A DNA stretch of 23,660 nt from DATAFT01 sp035544635 (lineage in GTDB: Bacteria > Acidobacteriota > Thermoanaerobaculia > Multivoradales > Multivoraceae), in contig DATKDQ010000303.1 of NCBI GenBank assembly GCA_035544635.1, forward strand, positions 1 to 23,660, written 5' to 3'. The notes beneath the pieces are model-generated. The model did not search any database and was not told the origin of the DNA. It saw only the letters and a list, made by a program, of their open reading frames with translations. This document shows, piece by piece, positions 13,858 through 21,462 of this stretch (position 1 is its first letter; each line of letters opens with the position of its first letter). The position numbers and the translations under genes were made by a program.

Positions 13858-15729
13858 GTGAAGAAGCTCAAGTCCTCCATCGCAGGCCTCGCGCTCGCGT
13901 TCGGCGCCGTCACGATGGCGGCGGCGGCGCCGGGCGCGCGCGCCACCCAGCCCGCCGGCACGCCCGCCCTTGCGGCGGTGCCGCCCGCGGCGGACGCGCC
14001 GGCGGAGATCCCGGCGCTCCAGATCGACGCCATTCAGCGGGGCGATCGGGGGTACGGCCTCTCGGTCTTCGCCGGTACCGATCCGGTGCGATTCGACGTC
14101 GAGATCCTCGGCGTCGTGCGTAACCTCCATCCCGATACCAGCTTCATCCTCGCGCGCCTGTCGGGACAGGGGCTCGAGGACAGCGGCGTCGTCGCCGGAA
14201 TGAGCGGCAGCCCGGTGTTCGTCGACGATCGGCTGGCCGGAGCCGTCGCGTTCTCGTGGTCGTTCGCAAGCGACGCGGTCGCCGGGATCACCCCGATCGG
14301 CGCGATGCGCGACCTGACCCGCCTGCCGGCGGTTCCACCGGCACGCCTGGTCGCGTCCACCGGGGCCGAGCTCCCCACCATCGAGCAGCTCCTTCACGGC
14401 GTGTTTCCGGAGGACCTGCTCGATCAGCGGCTGCAGGCGCTCGCGCCCCGCGTGGTCACCGGGGCCGCCTCCGGCCTACAGTGGACCGCAGCCGGGTTCG
14501 GCGACGCCACCCTCGGCCGCCTGGAGCGGGCGCTCGGACAGGTGACTCCCTCGGGGTCCTCGCCCGATCTCGACCTGGACCTCCGGGCTGGCAGCGCGGT
14601 CGCCGGCGTCCTGGTGGGCGGGGATCTCCAGCTCACGCTGACCGGCACCGTCACTGAGCGGCGCAACGACGACATCCTCGCCTTCGGCCACTCCTATCTC
14701 GGGCTCGGCCCGATCGACCTGCCGATGGCGCCCGCCGAGGTGATCACCGTGGTATCGAGCCGGGCGACGTCGTTCAAGCTGGCGAACGTCGGACCGGTGG
14801 TCGGGGCCTTCTCGGAGGATCGGCTGGCCGGCATGCTGGGTAAGGTCGGGCGGCGCGCACGCACGATCCCGGTCGAGATCCGGGTCGCCACCACGCCCGC
14901 CTCCGGCGCCGACGCCGCGAGCGAGGCCGAACGCAGGTTCGAGCTGGAGGTGGCGGAGATCCCGCTCCAGACGCCCACGCTCGCCGCCGTCGGCGTCCTC
15001 GAGGCGATGGGTGTCGCGCGCCACCAGAGCGGCAACCAGGATCTCGCGGTCGAGGCGCGCCTCCAACTGAAGGGGCTCGAGCCGCTCCACCTCGAGCGCC
15101 ACTTCGCCGGCAGCTCGGCCGCGATCAACGCGGCGCTGTACGTGCTGTCGGTGATGTCCTTCGTCATGCACAACGAGAGCGAGCACGTCGAGATCGAGCG
15201 GCTCGAGGTCGATCTCCGGCAGAGCGCCGATCCCCGTACCGTGAGCCTCCTCGCAGCACATCCGTCCGAGCGGAGGGTGCGTCCGGGCGCCGACGTCGAC
15301 CTGCGCCTCGCGCTCCGCCGCTATCGCGGCGAGACGTTCCACCGCACCGTCTCGGTAAAGCTTCCCGCGGATCTTCCCACTGGGCCCTACTTCCTCTTCG
15401 TCGGCGACGGCCCCTCGATCGACGCCGCGCGCCTGCAGATGGAGCCCAGCCAGCCCGACAGCTTCCGCGAGTCGCTCGAGCTCCTGCGCTCCTTCCATCG
15501 CCCCTCGGACCTCGTGGTTCTCGGCGTGCTCCCCAGCCCGGGGCTGGTGGTCGACGGCAAGACCCTACCGCGGCTGCCCGGCTCGGTGCGCTCGATCTGG
15601 TCGGCGTCCGGTCCACTGTCGGCGAAGCCGATCGGGCTCGCCATCCGCGCCCAACATGCCGAGGCGCTCGACTTCCCGCTGACCGGCGGCGTCCGCGTGG
15701 ACCTCCAGGTGCTGCCGCCGCGGAGCTGA
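13858..15729 (+). CDS. secreted SpoIVB/S55-like peptidase domain protein
   Basis: 623 aa from GTG 13858, which has GGGGAG 10 nt upstream. An N-terminal signal peptide (KKLKSSIAGLALAFGAVTM, then an Ala-rich cleavage region near residue 30) indicates export. Residues about 55-145 match the C-terminal half of SpoIVB peptidases, including VRFDVEILGVVRN and the serine motif GMSGSPVF (nucleophile probably Ser116). Residues about 270-330 match the other half, with FGHSYLGLG (His278) and then LANVGPVVGAFSEDRLAGML. Ser precedes His, the reverse of SpoIVB. The remaining about 290 residues have beta-rich character without a recognised domain, and no PDZ domain was recognised. Substrate unknown. The next gene also encodes an exported protein, so the two may act together in the envelope. 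Catalytic activity is inferred, not shown. Confidence 0.75.
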   Translation: MKKLKSSIAGLALAFGAVTMAAAAPGARATQPAGTPALAAVPPAADAPAEIPALQIDAIQRGDRGYGLSVFAGTDPVRFDVEILGVVRNLHPDTSFILARLSGQGLEDSGVVAGMSGSPVFVDDRLAGAVAFSWSFASDAVAGITPIGAMRDLTRLPAVPPARLVASTGAELPTIEQLLHGVFPEDLLDQRLQALAPRVVTGAASGLQWTAAGFGDATLGRLERALGQVTPSGSSPDLDLDLRAGSAVAGVLVGGDLQLTLTGTVTERRNDDILAFGHSYLGLGPIDLPMAPAEVITVVSSRATSFKLANVGPVVGAFSEDRLAGMLGKVGRRARTIPVEIRVATTPASGADAASEAERRFELEVAEIPLQTPTLAAVGVLEAMGVARHQSGNQDLAVEARLQLKGLEPLHLERHFAGSSAAINAALYVLSVMSFVMHNESEHVEIERLEVDLRQSADPRTVSLLAAHPSERRVRPGADVDLRLALRRYRGETFHRTVSVKLPADLPTGPYFLFVGDGPSIDAARLQMEPSQPDSFRESLELLRSFHRPSDLVVLGVLPSPGLVVDGKTLPRLPGSVRSIWSASGPLSAKPIGLAIRAQHAEALDFPLTGGVRVDLQVLPPRS

Positions 15730-15785
15730 CCCGTAGCCGAGATCTCCGCGCCCTGCCACGACCACCGTACCGGCGACCTCGACAC

Positions 15786-18011
15786 GTGATCCGATCGCGT
15801 AGAGCCCTCCTCGCGGCCCTCCTGCTCGCGGCGCTGGCGTCGCTGGCGCTCGTCGTCGAGGCGCCGGCCGGCGCCGCCGCCGTCCGCATCTTCCTGGCCC
15901 AGTCCCAGGAGGCGTTCCGCGAGGGCGAGCTGGAATCGATCAGCGTCGACCCGCTCGGGATCCTGCGCCTGGCGCACCGGGCGGAGCGGCTCGCCACCAT
16001 CGAGGAGCCGTTTCTCCTCTCCGCTGCTGTGCACCCGGACGGCTGGGTGATCGGCACCGGGAACGAGGGACGGGTCTTGCTGATCGGGCGCGACGGCGGG
16101 ATCGAGCGCCTGTTCGAGACCGACGAGCCCGAGGTGTTCGCGGTGTGGGCGGACGAGACCGGCGTGGTCTACGCCGGCAGCTCTCCGAACGGAAAGATCT
16201 ACCGCCACGGGGACGGACAGACCACGGTGCTGCACGATCCAGACCAGACCTACATCTGGGCCCTCCTGGGCGACGGCAAGGGCGGCCTCCTTGCCGCCAC
16301 CGGCACCGAGGGCAAGCTGTTCCAGGTCGCCGCCGACGGCACGGCGCGGCTGCTCTACGACAGCGACGACGCGCACCTGCGCTCGGTCGCCGTGCTCGAC
16401 GACGGCTCCTACCTGGTCGGTACGGCGGGCCTCGGCCTCGTTTTGCGCGTGATGCCCCAGGCCCAGGTGCGCACCATCCACGATGCCGAGGCGCCCGAGG
16501 TGGTCGCCTTCGCGCCGGACGGCAGTGGCGGGGCCTACTTCGCGGTTGTCGCGTCCGAGGCGAGCCTGGTCGACCTGACCCGCTCGCAGGATCGGAGGCA
16601 GAAGGAGAGCCGCGACCGCAGCGAAGGCGAAGGCGAGGCCGAGGGGGAAAAGGACAGTGAGGGAGCGGCCGACGTCGACCTCACGGGCGACGCGCGGGCG
16701 GTGGGAACCCGGCCGGCCGGATTCCGCGGCGCGCGCAGCGAGATCCTGCGCTTCACGCCGGACGGAGGGGTGCAGTCGGTGTGGAAATTCACCGACGAGA
16801 CGGTGTACGCCTTGCTCTGGCAGGACGACCGGCTGTGGGTGGCGACCGGTCTCGAGGGCAAGCTCTACAGCCATCAGAACGAGCGCATGATGCTCGAGAA
16901 GGACGTCGACCAGAGGCAGATCGTCGCGCTCCTGCCGGGCGACGCCGGCCCGGCCTTCGCGACCACCAACGGCGCGGCGTTCTACCGCTTCACCAAGGGA
17001 ATGGAGCGGCGTGGGACTTTCACCAGCGAGGTGCTCGACGCCAAGCTGGTGTCGACCTTCGGGACGCTGCACTGGCGCGGCGAGGCGCCCGCCGGGACCG
17101 AGGTGCGATTCTCGTTCCGCGGCGGCATGAGCGCGCTGCCCGATGCCACCTGGACCGAGTGGAGCGCGCCGCGCGACGGGCGCGAGATCTCGCTGCGCGA
17201 TCTCGAGCGCAGCCGCTATCTGCAGTGGCGCGTCGAGCTCGAGTCGTCGAACGACCGCAGCCCCGAAGTGCACGCGGTCGAGATTTCGTACCTGCAGTCC
17301 AACCAGCGGCCGCAGCTGGAGGAGCTCACCGTGCTCGATCCCGGCCAGATCCTGGTGCCGGCGAACTTCAACCCCCAGAGCCAGGTGTTCGAGCCGGCCT
17401 CCCCCAACCGCGAGGGCATCTTCACACCGCTGCGCGAGGCCGGCCCGGAGCGCGGCCTCAAGACGCTGTGGAAGCGTGGCTTCCGGACGCTGCGCTGGAC
17501 CGCCCGCGACCCCAACGACGACGAGATCACGTTCGCGATCCATGTCCGACGCGAGGACGACACGGAAGGCTGGCTCTCGATGGAGGACGAGCTCGAAGCG
17601 GACCGCTACTCCTTCGACGCCTCGGTCCTGCCCGACGGCCTCTACCGATTCCGCGTGACGGTGAGCGACGCCCGCAGCAACGTCGGCGCGGAGGCGCTGA
17701 CCGCGTCCCGAACCAGCGAAGTGGTGGTGATCGACCACACGCCCCCGGCCATCGTGTCGACCAAGCCCGACGGACACCGCCTCCGGGTCGTGGTCGAAGA
17801 CACCTGGAACATCGTGCGCGAGGCGGTGGTGAGCACTGATGCCGGCCCGTGGGAGAACGCGCGGGTCGACGACGAGCTGCTCGACTCCCGCCGCGAAACC
17901 CTCGTTCTCGAGCCGAAGCTGGGCGCGCGGCTCCTGCTCCTGCGTCTCACCGACGCTGCATACAACGTCATGACCTACGACCTTTCGGAACATCTCGAAG
18001 GGAAGCGATGA
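15786..18011 (+). CDS. exported beta-propeller protein of unknown function
   Basis: 741 aa from GTG 15786, with a clear signal peptide (basic start, LLAALLLAALASLALVV, cleavage near AGAAA). No enzyme motif was recognised. Residues about 60-260 contain repeated segments of about 42-45 aa of the kind AAVHPDGWVIGTGNEGRVLL, VYAGSSPNGKIYRHGDG and LLAATGTEGKLFQV, typical of propeller blades. A highly charged linker (about 265-300, Glu/Arg/Gly-rich) splits the propeller, which resumes with ILRFTPDGG and LWVATGLEGKLY. A beta-sandwich-like segment (about 420-510; SRYLQWRVELESS, VHAVEISYLQ) and fibronectin/Y_Y_Y-like strands near the C-terminus (DGLYRFRVTVSDARSNV, VVVIDHTPPAIV) follow. It probably acts as a periplasmic or surface binding scaffold. 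It is 56 bp downstream of the S55-like gene, no SD is visible, and its end overlaps coaD by ATGA. Confidence 0.75.
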   Translation: MIRSRRALLAALLLAALASLALVVEAPAGAAAVRIFLAQSQEAFREGELESISVDPLGILRLAHRAERLATIEEPFLLSAAVHPDGWVIGTGNEGRVLLIGRDGGIERLFETDEPEVFAVWADETGVVYAGSSPNGKIYRHGDGQTTVLHDPDQTYIWALLGDGKGGLLAATGTEGKLFQVAADGTARLLYDSDDAHLRSVAVLDDGSYLVGTAGLGLVLRVMPQAQVRTIHDAEAPEVVAFAPDGSGGAYFAVVASEASLVDLTRSQDRRQKESRDRSEGEGEAEGEKDSEGAADVDLTGDARAVGTRPAGFRGARSEILRFTPDGGVQSVWKFTDETVYALLWQDDRLWVATGLEGKLYSHQNERMMLEKDVDQRQIVALLPGDAGPAFATTNGAAFYRFTKGMERRGTFTSEVLDAKLVSTFGTLHWRGEAPAGTEVRFSFRGGMSALPDATWTEWSAPRDGREISLRDLERSRYLQWRVELESSNDRSPEVHAVEISYLQSNQRPQLEELTVLDPGQILVPANFNPQSQVFEPASPNREGIFTPLREAGPERGLKTLWKRGFRTLRWTARDPNDDEITFAIHVRREDDTEGWLSMEDELEADRYSFDASVLPDGLYRFRVTVSDARSNVGAEALTASRTSEVVVIDHTPPAIVSTKPDGHRLRVVVEDTWNIVREAVVSTDAGPWENARVDDELLDSRRETLVLEPKLGARLLLLRLTDAAYNVMTYDLSEHLEGKR

Positions 18012-18595
18012 CCCAGCCCCGACCGCCCCAAGGCCCCTCGGGCCGGCGCCAGGCAACCGCCGGGGGCCAGCCCGACACACCGAGCCGCGCGAGCCAGCGC
18101 ATCGCCGTCTATCCCGGCTCGTTCGATCCCATACATCTCGGCCACCTCGATCTGATCGAGCGCTGCAGAGGGCTGTTCGACGTGCTCTACGTCGCGGTCC
18201 TGTCGAACGAAGAGAAGCGGTCACTGTTCACCGTCGACGAGCGGCTCGGGATGATCCGCGAGATGGTCATGGACTACCCCGAGTGCCGCGTGGAGAGCTT
18301 CTCCGGGCTGCTCGTCGACTTCATGGACCAGGTCGGCGCCCGCATCGTCGTGCGCGGGCTGCGCGCAGTCTCGGACTTCGATTACGAGTTCCAGATGGCG
18401 CTCATGAACCGCAAGCTCAACTCTCGCGTCGAGACCGTGTTCATGGTCCCCAAGGACGACCTGACCTACGTCTCGAGCCGGCTGCTGAAGGAGGTGTGCA
18501 GCCTGGGCGGCGACCTCAGCTCCTTCCTGCCGGATATAATCTGGAAACGTCTCCGGCAGCGTCTGGCCCCGCCCACGGAGTCCGAACGTGCCTGA
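18008..18595 (+). CDS. coaD: phosphopantetheine adenylyltransferase
   Basis: CoaD transfers AMP from ATP to 4'-phosphopantetheine, the penultimate step of CoA synthesis. 195 aa. The catalytic core starts at residue 31 with RIAVYPGSFDPIHLGHLDLI (HxGH at 43-46), followed by VRGLRAVSDFDYEFQMALMN and YVSSRLLKEVCSLGGDLSSF, in place of the usual ISSTxxKE. The N-terminus carries about 30 extra residues (Pro/Arg/Gln-rich, apparently disordered) that CoaD proteins, typically about 160 aa, lack. The extension is supported because ATG 18008 has AGGGA upstream and overlaps the previous stop (ATGA); no ATG or GTG start lies closer to the core. CoA is also the acyl acceptor of the E2 enzyme encoded upstream, though the genes are far apart. 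Confidence 0.94.
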   Translation: MTQPRPPQGPSGRRQATAGGQPDTPSRASQRIAVYPGSFDPIHLGHLDLIERCRGLFDVLYVAVLSNEEKRSLFTVDERLGMIREMVMDYPECRVESFSGLLVDFMDQVGARIVVRGLRAVSDFDYEFQMALMNRKLNSRVETVFMVPKDDLTYVSSRLLKEVCSLGGDLSSFLPDIIWKRLRQRLAPPTESERA

Positions 18596-18601
18596 ACCGG
18601 T

Positions 18602-19336
18602 TTGAGGCTTCAGTCGCGCATCCGCGAGTGCCTCTGCCTCAACTGGGCCGTTCCTGTCTCGAGCCTCGAGCCGCCGCCCGAGTCCCTGCGTTACGAGCTG
18701 CACGCTTCCGCCGGCATCGACTACGTGCTGGCGTCGGTGCTCCTGTTCCGCCACGAGGGGCTGCATCCCGAGAGGATGCCCTTTCCGCGGCTGTCCTTCC
18801 CGCAGCTGAACCTCCGCCTCTACGTGCTCGACTCCGAGGACGTTCCGGCGGTGCTCTTCCGCGCGATCCTGGTGCCAGCGTGGGTGGTGCCGGGTGCCGT
18901 GCTCGTCGGCGGTCAGCCGGCACGCCCGGCGCGGTTCCGGCACACCGGTGAGCCGGGCTCGACGTCCGGGTGCTGGGAGTGGCAGGTGCGCGCCGGCGCG
19001 GGGCTGCACTGCGTGGCCAGGCTGGGCTCGCCGCAGGCAGGTGCCGGACCCGAGATCGGCTCCTGGCGCGACACCGCCGACTACGTGCGCCTGCGCAACC
19101 GGGGATACGCGCTGGCGCGAAGCGGATTGAAGCGGATCGAGACCGAGCAGCCCGCGGTCGCCGTGTCGCCGGTCACGGTCGATCTCCTCGAGGCGGAGCT
19201 GCCGCGCGCCTTGCTCGGCGCGCCCACCTGGCCGGCGCTCCACTCCGCCTGGGTGTGCCCGGAGATGCGCATGCGGTTCGAGCTGGTGCGCGAGCCGGCG
19301 CTCGCGCTGCCACGGCAGGCCCCGGTCCCGGGATGA
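18602..19336 (+). CDS. DUF2071/YqjF-like protein
   Basis: 244 aa from TTG 18602, six bases after the coaD stop. The pattern LNWAVPVSSLEP, YVLASVLLFRHEGLHPERMP, LSFPQLNLRLYVLD and VLFRAILVP resembles the uncharacterised DUF2071 family: a Trp-x-Val-Pro start, a conserved PELN(L/V)R(T)Y-like strand and a following hydrophobic strand. No signal peptide, transmembrane helix or catalytic motif is evident. The function of the family is unknown. The start is uncertain because TTG has no good SD, but no ATG or GTG occurs in frame before the conserved region. The TGA overlaps the xerD ATG, so it is probably co-translated with xerD. Confidence 0.6.
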   Translation: MRLQSRIRECLCLNWAVPVSSLEPPPESLRYELHASAGIDYVLASVLLFRHEGLHPERMPFPRLSFPQLNLRLYVLDSEDVPAVLFRAILVPAWVVPGAVLVGGQPARPARFRHTGEPGSTSGCWEWQVRAGAGLHCVARLGSPQAGAGPEIGSWRDTADYVRLRNRGYALARSGLKRIETEQPAVAVSPVTVDLLEAELPRALLGAPTWPALHSAWVCPEMRMRFELVREPALALPRQAPVPG

Positions 19337-20274
19337 GCGCTCGCAAACCGGTGAGTGAGGGTCGGCGCGCGGGCACCGACGCGGGCACTCCCTGGCGGCG
19401 GGCCCTCGACCGGTACCTCGAGACCCTGGCGGTGGAGCGCGGCCGCTCCCCCAGGACGATCGAGGCCTACCGCCGCGATCTCGATCGGCTGGCGAGGTCG
19501 CTCGCCGCCGCCGGAGGGGGCGACCCGCTCTCCGCCGACCAGGGCGCGCTGGCCGAGCACCTCCAGACCCTGCGCCGCAGCGGGCTCTCGGCCGCGACCC
19601 AGCGCCGTGGCCTGGTCGCGATCCGGCGCTTCTACCGGTTCCTGGTAGCCGAGGGCGACCGCGCCGACGATCCCTCGATGAACCTCCTCTTCCCCAAGCG
19701 CGGGCGGCACCTGCCGACCGTGCTCGACGAGGACGAGATCGAGCGCCTGCTCGCGGCGCCCGACCCGAGCTCGCCGCTCGGCTTGCGCGACAAGAGCATG
19801 ATCGAGCTGATGTACGCCACCGGCCTGCGGGTGAGCGAGCTGGTCGGCCTCGAGCTGCCCCGTCTCCGTCTCGACGAGGGTTTCGTCGTCGTCCTCGGCA
19901 AGGGAGGCCGCGAGCGGGTGGTACCGGTGGGCGACGCCGCCGAGCTATGGACGTCGCGCTATCTCGCCGGCGCACGCCCGCACCTGGCCACCGGCAGCCA
20001 CCAGATCCTCTTCGTGAACAGCCGCGGGGGGCCGTTGTCGCGCCAGGGCTTCTGGAAGATCCTCGGCCTCCACGCCCGTGTGGCCGGGGTAGAGTCGGTG
20101 TCTCCGCACGTCCTGCGGCACAGCTTTGCGACCCACCTCCTGGCCCACGGCGCCGACCTGCGCTCGGTGCAGGCGATGCTCGGTCATGCCGACATCTCCA
20201 CCACCCAGATCTACACTCATATCCACGAGCAGCGGCTGCGCAGCCTCTACGATCGCTTCCACCCCCGATCCTGA
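19333..20274 (+). CDS. xerD: site-specific tyrosine recombinase XerD
   Basis: XerD with XerC resolves chromosome dimers at dif at the division septum. 313 aa. The N-terminal SAM-like core-binding domain spans about 20-110 (RALDRYLETLAVERGRSPRT; RGLVAIRRFYRFLVAEG). The catalytic domain has all six signature residues: Arg166 in ATGLRVSELVGL, Lys190 in GKGGRERVVPV, His259 and Arg262 in HVLRHSFATHLL, His285 in LGHADISTTQIYTH, and nucleophile Tyr294. RDKSMIELMYATGLRVSEL is closer to XerD than to XerC. The start is ATG 19333, overlapping the previous stop (ATGA). An Arg/Gly-rich stretch of about 20 residues precedes the core. It lies in a housekeeping operon with no integron or phage genes around, so a chromosome-resolution role is likelier than a mobile-element integrase. 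Confidence 0.94.
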   Translation: MSARKPVSEGRRAGTDAGTPWRRALDRYLETLAVERGRSPRTIEAYRRDLDRLARSLAAAGGGDPLSADQGALAEHLQTLRRSGLSAATQRRGLVAIRRFYRFLVAEGDRADDPSMNLLFPKRGRHLPTVLDEDEIERLLAAPDPSSPLGLRDKSMIELMYATGLRVSELVGLELPRLRLDEGFVVVLGKGGRERVVPVGDAAELWTSRYLAGARPHLATGSHQILFVNSRGGPLSRQGFWKILGLHARVAGVESVSPHVLRHSFATHLLAHGADLRSVQAMLGHADISTTQIYTHIHEQRLRSLYDRFHPRS

Positions 20275-20409
20275 GCGGCCCGGTCCCCGGCCACGGGCGA
20301 CCCCTATCCACGCCATTCCGGCTCGGGAGACGCCCAAACGGCACCCAGCCAGCCCCAAACCGGGTTTCCTCCCCCCGCCGACTCGGGTAAGGACCCCGGG
20401 GCCGTTGCT

Positions 20410-20438
20410 TTGACGAAAACGCTTTAATCGTGTAGGGT
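20410..20438 (+). promoter_or_regulatory. sigma-70-type promoter upstream of the structured leader
   Basis: TTGACG at 20410-20415, an exactly 17-nt AT-richer spacer, then TAGGGT at 20433-20438; the start is predicted near 20445. It is one of the two clearest promoters in the window and lies 338 bp before the transglycosylase start codon. Confidence 0.7.
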
Positions 20439-20444
20439 TAACGA

Positions 20445-20775
20445 GCTTAGAGAGATAGCCGGGAGTGGCTCTTCCACGCCGGTGGCCCATGCCGGCATCG
20501 GCGTTGCACCTTGGCGCCGGGTTCCGGCTCGGTTATCGTGTGGGCTCGTTCCGAGCAACGGCCCGGGACGGCCAGCCGGTTGCGCAGGATGCCCCGCCGC
20601 TTGCGAGCGGGTGCCCGGCAGCCCTGTCGCGAGCCTCCTTCGCGAGAAACAACCGGTGCGACCGAACCCGCGAGCTCCACGGCCTGCCCTCGGCTCGTCC
20701 CCGCGAGCCGTCGCGCAGCATCCCGGTCGATGTTCGCGTTTCAGGCGGCCGCGGCGCCTCGGCGGGACCGTCTTG
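20445..20775 (+). ncRNA. candidate structured 5' leader or non-coding RNA
   Basis: Predicted transcript from the promoter at 20410-20438 to the next gene. Short-loop stems follow each other: GTGG/CCAC (20465-20477), GCCGG/CCGGC (20478-20496), GCCGG-GTT-CCGGC (20516-20528), GCTCG-TTC-CGAGC (20544-20556), CCGC/GCGG (20597-20610) and TCGCGA/TCGCGA (20627-20645). No known RNA was recognised: conserved cores of tmRNA, SRP RNA, RNase P RNA, GEMM, cobalamin and TPP elements are absent as far as can be judged by eye. In such a GC-rich genome some of these stems will be chance. Confidence 0.35.
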
Positions 20776-20776
20776 A
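20465..20776 (+). CDS. doubtful 103-codon ORF overlapping the transglycosylase start (TGATG)
   Basis: GTG 20465 opens a frame ending at TGA 20774-20776, which overlaps the ATG of the next gene in TGATG, as in coupled genes. About a quarter of its third codon positions are A or T (counted by hand), clearly more than in the confident genes. The product is Arg/Ala/Pro-rich with no recognisable domain, and its GTG is immediately adjacent to the GGGAG that would have to serve as SD. It is more probably untranslated leader. Confidence 0.15.
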   Translation: MALPRRWPMPASALHLGAGFRLGYRVGSFRATARDGQPVAQDAPPLASGCPAALSRASFARNNRCDRTRELHGLPSARPREPSRSIPVDVRVSGGRGASAGPS

Positions 20777-21462
20777 TGCTCGCCCCCTTCCTTCTCGTCC
20801 TCTGCTCCACCTTCGCGATCCAAGCCGAGCTCGTGGTGTTCCGGACGGGCGACGTCCTCAAGGTCTCGGCCTACGAGATCGAGCGGGGCGATCTCTTGGT
20901 CGAGCTCGCCGCCGGCGGCCGCATGAGGATGCCGCTGCGCCGGGTGGAGCGCATCCTGGCCGACGAGATCGTCGCGCCGACCGAGCCGGAGGTCGCCGTC
21001 CCCTCGACCCTCTTCGAGATCGACTTCCTCGAGAGCCACCCGGTCCCGGAAGCTCCGTTCGGCCCACTCATCCACGAGGCCTCCCGCCGGCACCGCGTCA
21101 ACCCTCTCCTGGTCGCGGCGATGGTGCGCTGCGAATCGGCCTTCGATGAGCACGCGATCTCGCCGCGGGGCGCTCGCGGCCTGCTCCAGCTCATGCCGGC
21201 CACGGCCGAGCGGTTCGGCGTCGATCCGGTGGAGCTCGCCGACCCGGCCCGCAACCTTGAGGCCGGCGTCCGGTATCTGCGCTGGCTCGCCGATCGCTTC
21301 GACAACGACCTCCCGAGAGTACTCGCCGCGTTCAACAGCGGCGAGGGCACGGTCGATCGCTACCGCGGCATACCGCCGTACCGAGAGACCCGCGACTACG
21401 TGCGCCGGATTTACCGCGTGCTGGGCCTCCCGAGCCACTCTCACAGCTCGCCCGCGCTCTAG
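20776..21462 (+). CDS. secreted lytic transglycosylase (SLT domain)
   Basis: 228 aa. This enzyme cleaves peptidoglycan between MurNAc and GlcNAc to form anhydro-MurNAc ends. An N-terminal hydrophobic segment (MLAPFLLVLCSTFAIQA) is a likely signal peptide, although it lacks the usual basic n-region. A small beta domain follows (ELVVFRTGDVLKVSAYEIER to about residue 70). The SLT domain (about 95-215) has the catalytic Glu120 in VRCESAFD, then SPRGARGLLQLMPATAERFG, PARNLEAGVRYLRWL and LAAFNSGEGTVDRY, the usual goose-lysozyme-type signature. The start is ATG 20776, with GGCGGGA 8 nt upstream; TTG 20773 is possible. It has its own promoter and a long leader, so it is controlled separately from xerD. 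Its 3' end is overlapped in antisense by the convergent phosphatase gene. Confidence 0.9.
   Translation: MLAPFLLVLCSTFAIQAELVVFRTGDVLKVSAYEIERGDLLVELAAGGRMRMPLRRVERILADEIVAPTEPEVAVPSTLFEIDFLESHPVPEAPFGPLIHEASRRHRVNPLLVAAMVRCESAFDEHAISPRGARGLLQLMPATAERFGVDPVELADPARNLEAGVRYLRWLADRFDNDLPRVLAAFNSGEGTVDRYRGIPPYRETRDYVRRIYRVLGLPSHSHSSPAL

Larger units (their letters stand above)
20275..20775 (+). other. 501-bp intergenic region between xerD and the lytic transglycosylase gene
   Basis: The first 130 bases after xerD hold only weak palindromes (AAACCGGGTTT at 20357-20367, CCCCGGGG near 20395) and no convincing terminator. A good promoter lies at 20410-20438, followed by about 330 bases with several hairpins (see the separate entries). 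Base composition here is visibly less GC-rich around the promoter than anywhere in the coding regions. Confidence 0.7.

Noticed and set aside
15387..18224. Very long minus-strand open frame (945 codons) opposite the S55 and propeller genes, and similar ones at 11502-14033, 5067-6845 and 18221-20344
   Set aside because: They lie wholly opposite confident genes with domain evidence. Their products are Arg/Gly/Ala-rich without motifs, and such frames are expected from the GC-rich codon bias.
19333..20274. XerD considered as an integrase of a mobile element
   Set aside because: It is ATGA-coupled in a housekeeping operon, has XerD-like sequence, and no att repeats, tRNA or phage genes are nearby.
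20445..20775. Identification of the leader as tmRNA, SRP RNA, RNase P RNA, or a GEMM, cobalamin, TPP or c-di-AMP riboswitch
   Set aside because: The conserved core sequences of these RNAs could not be found by eye. A covariance-model search would be decisive.
20465..20776. 103-codon frame ending TGATG at the transglycosylase start, considered as a real gene
   Set aside because: Third-position GC is clearly below that of neighbouring genes, there is no domain and the SD spacing is poor. It is kept only as a low-confidence feature.
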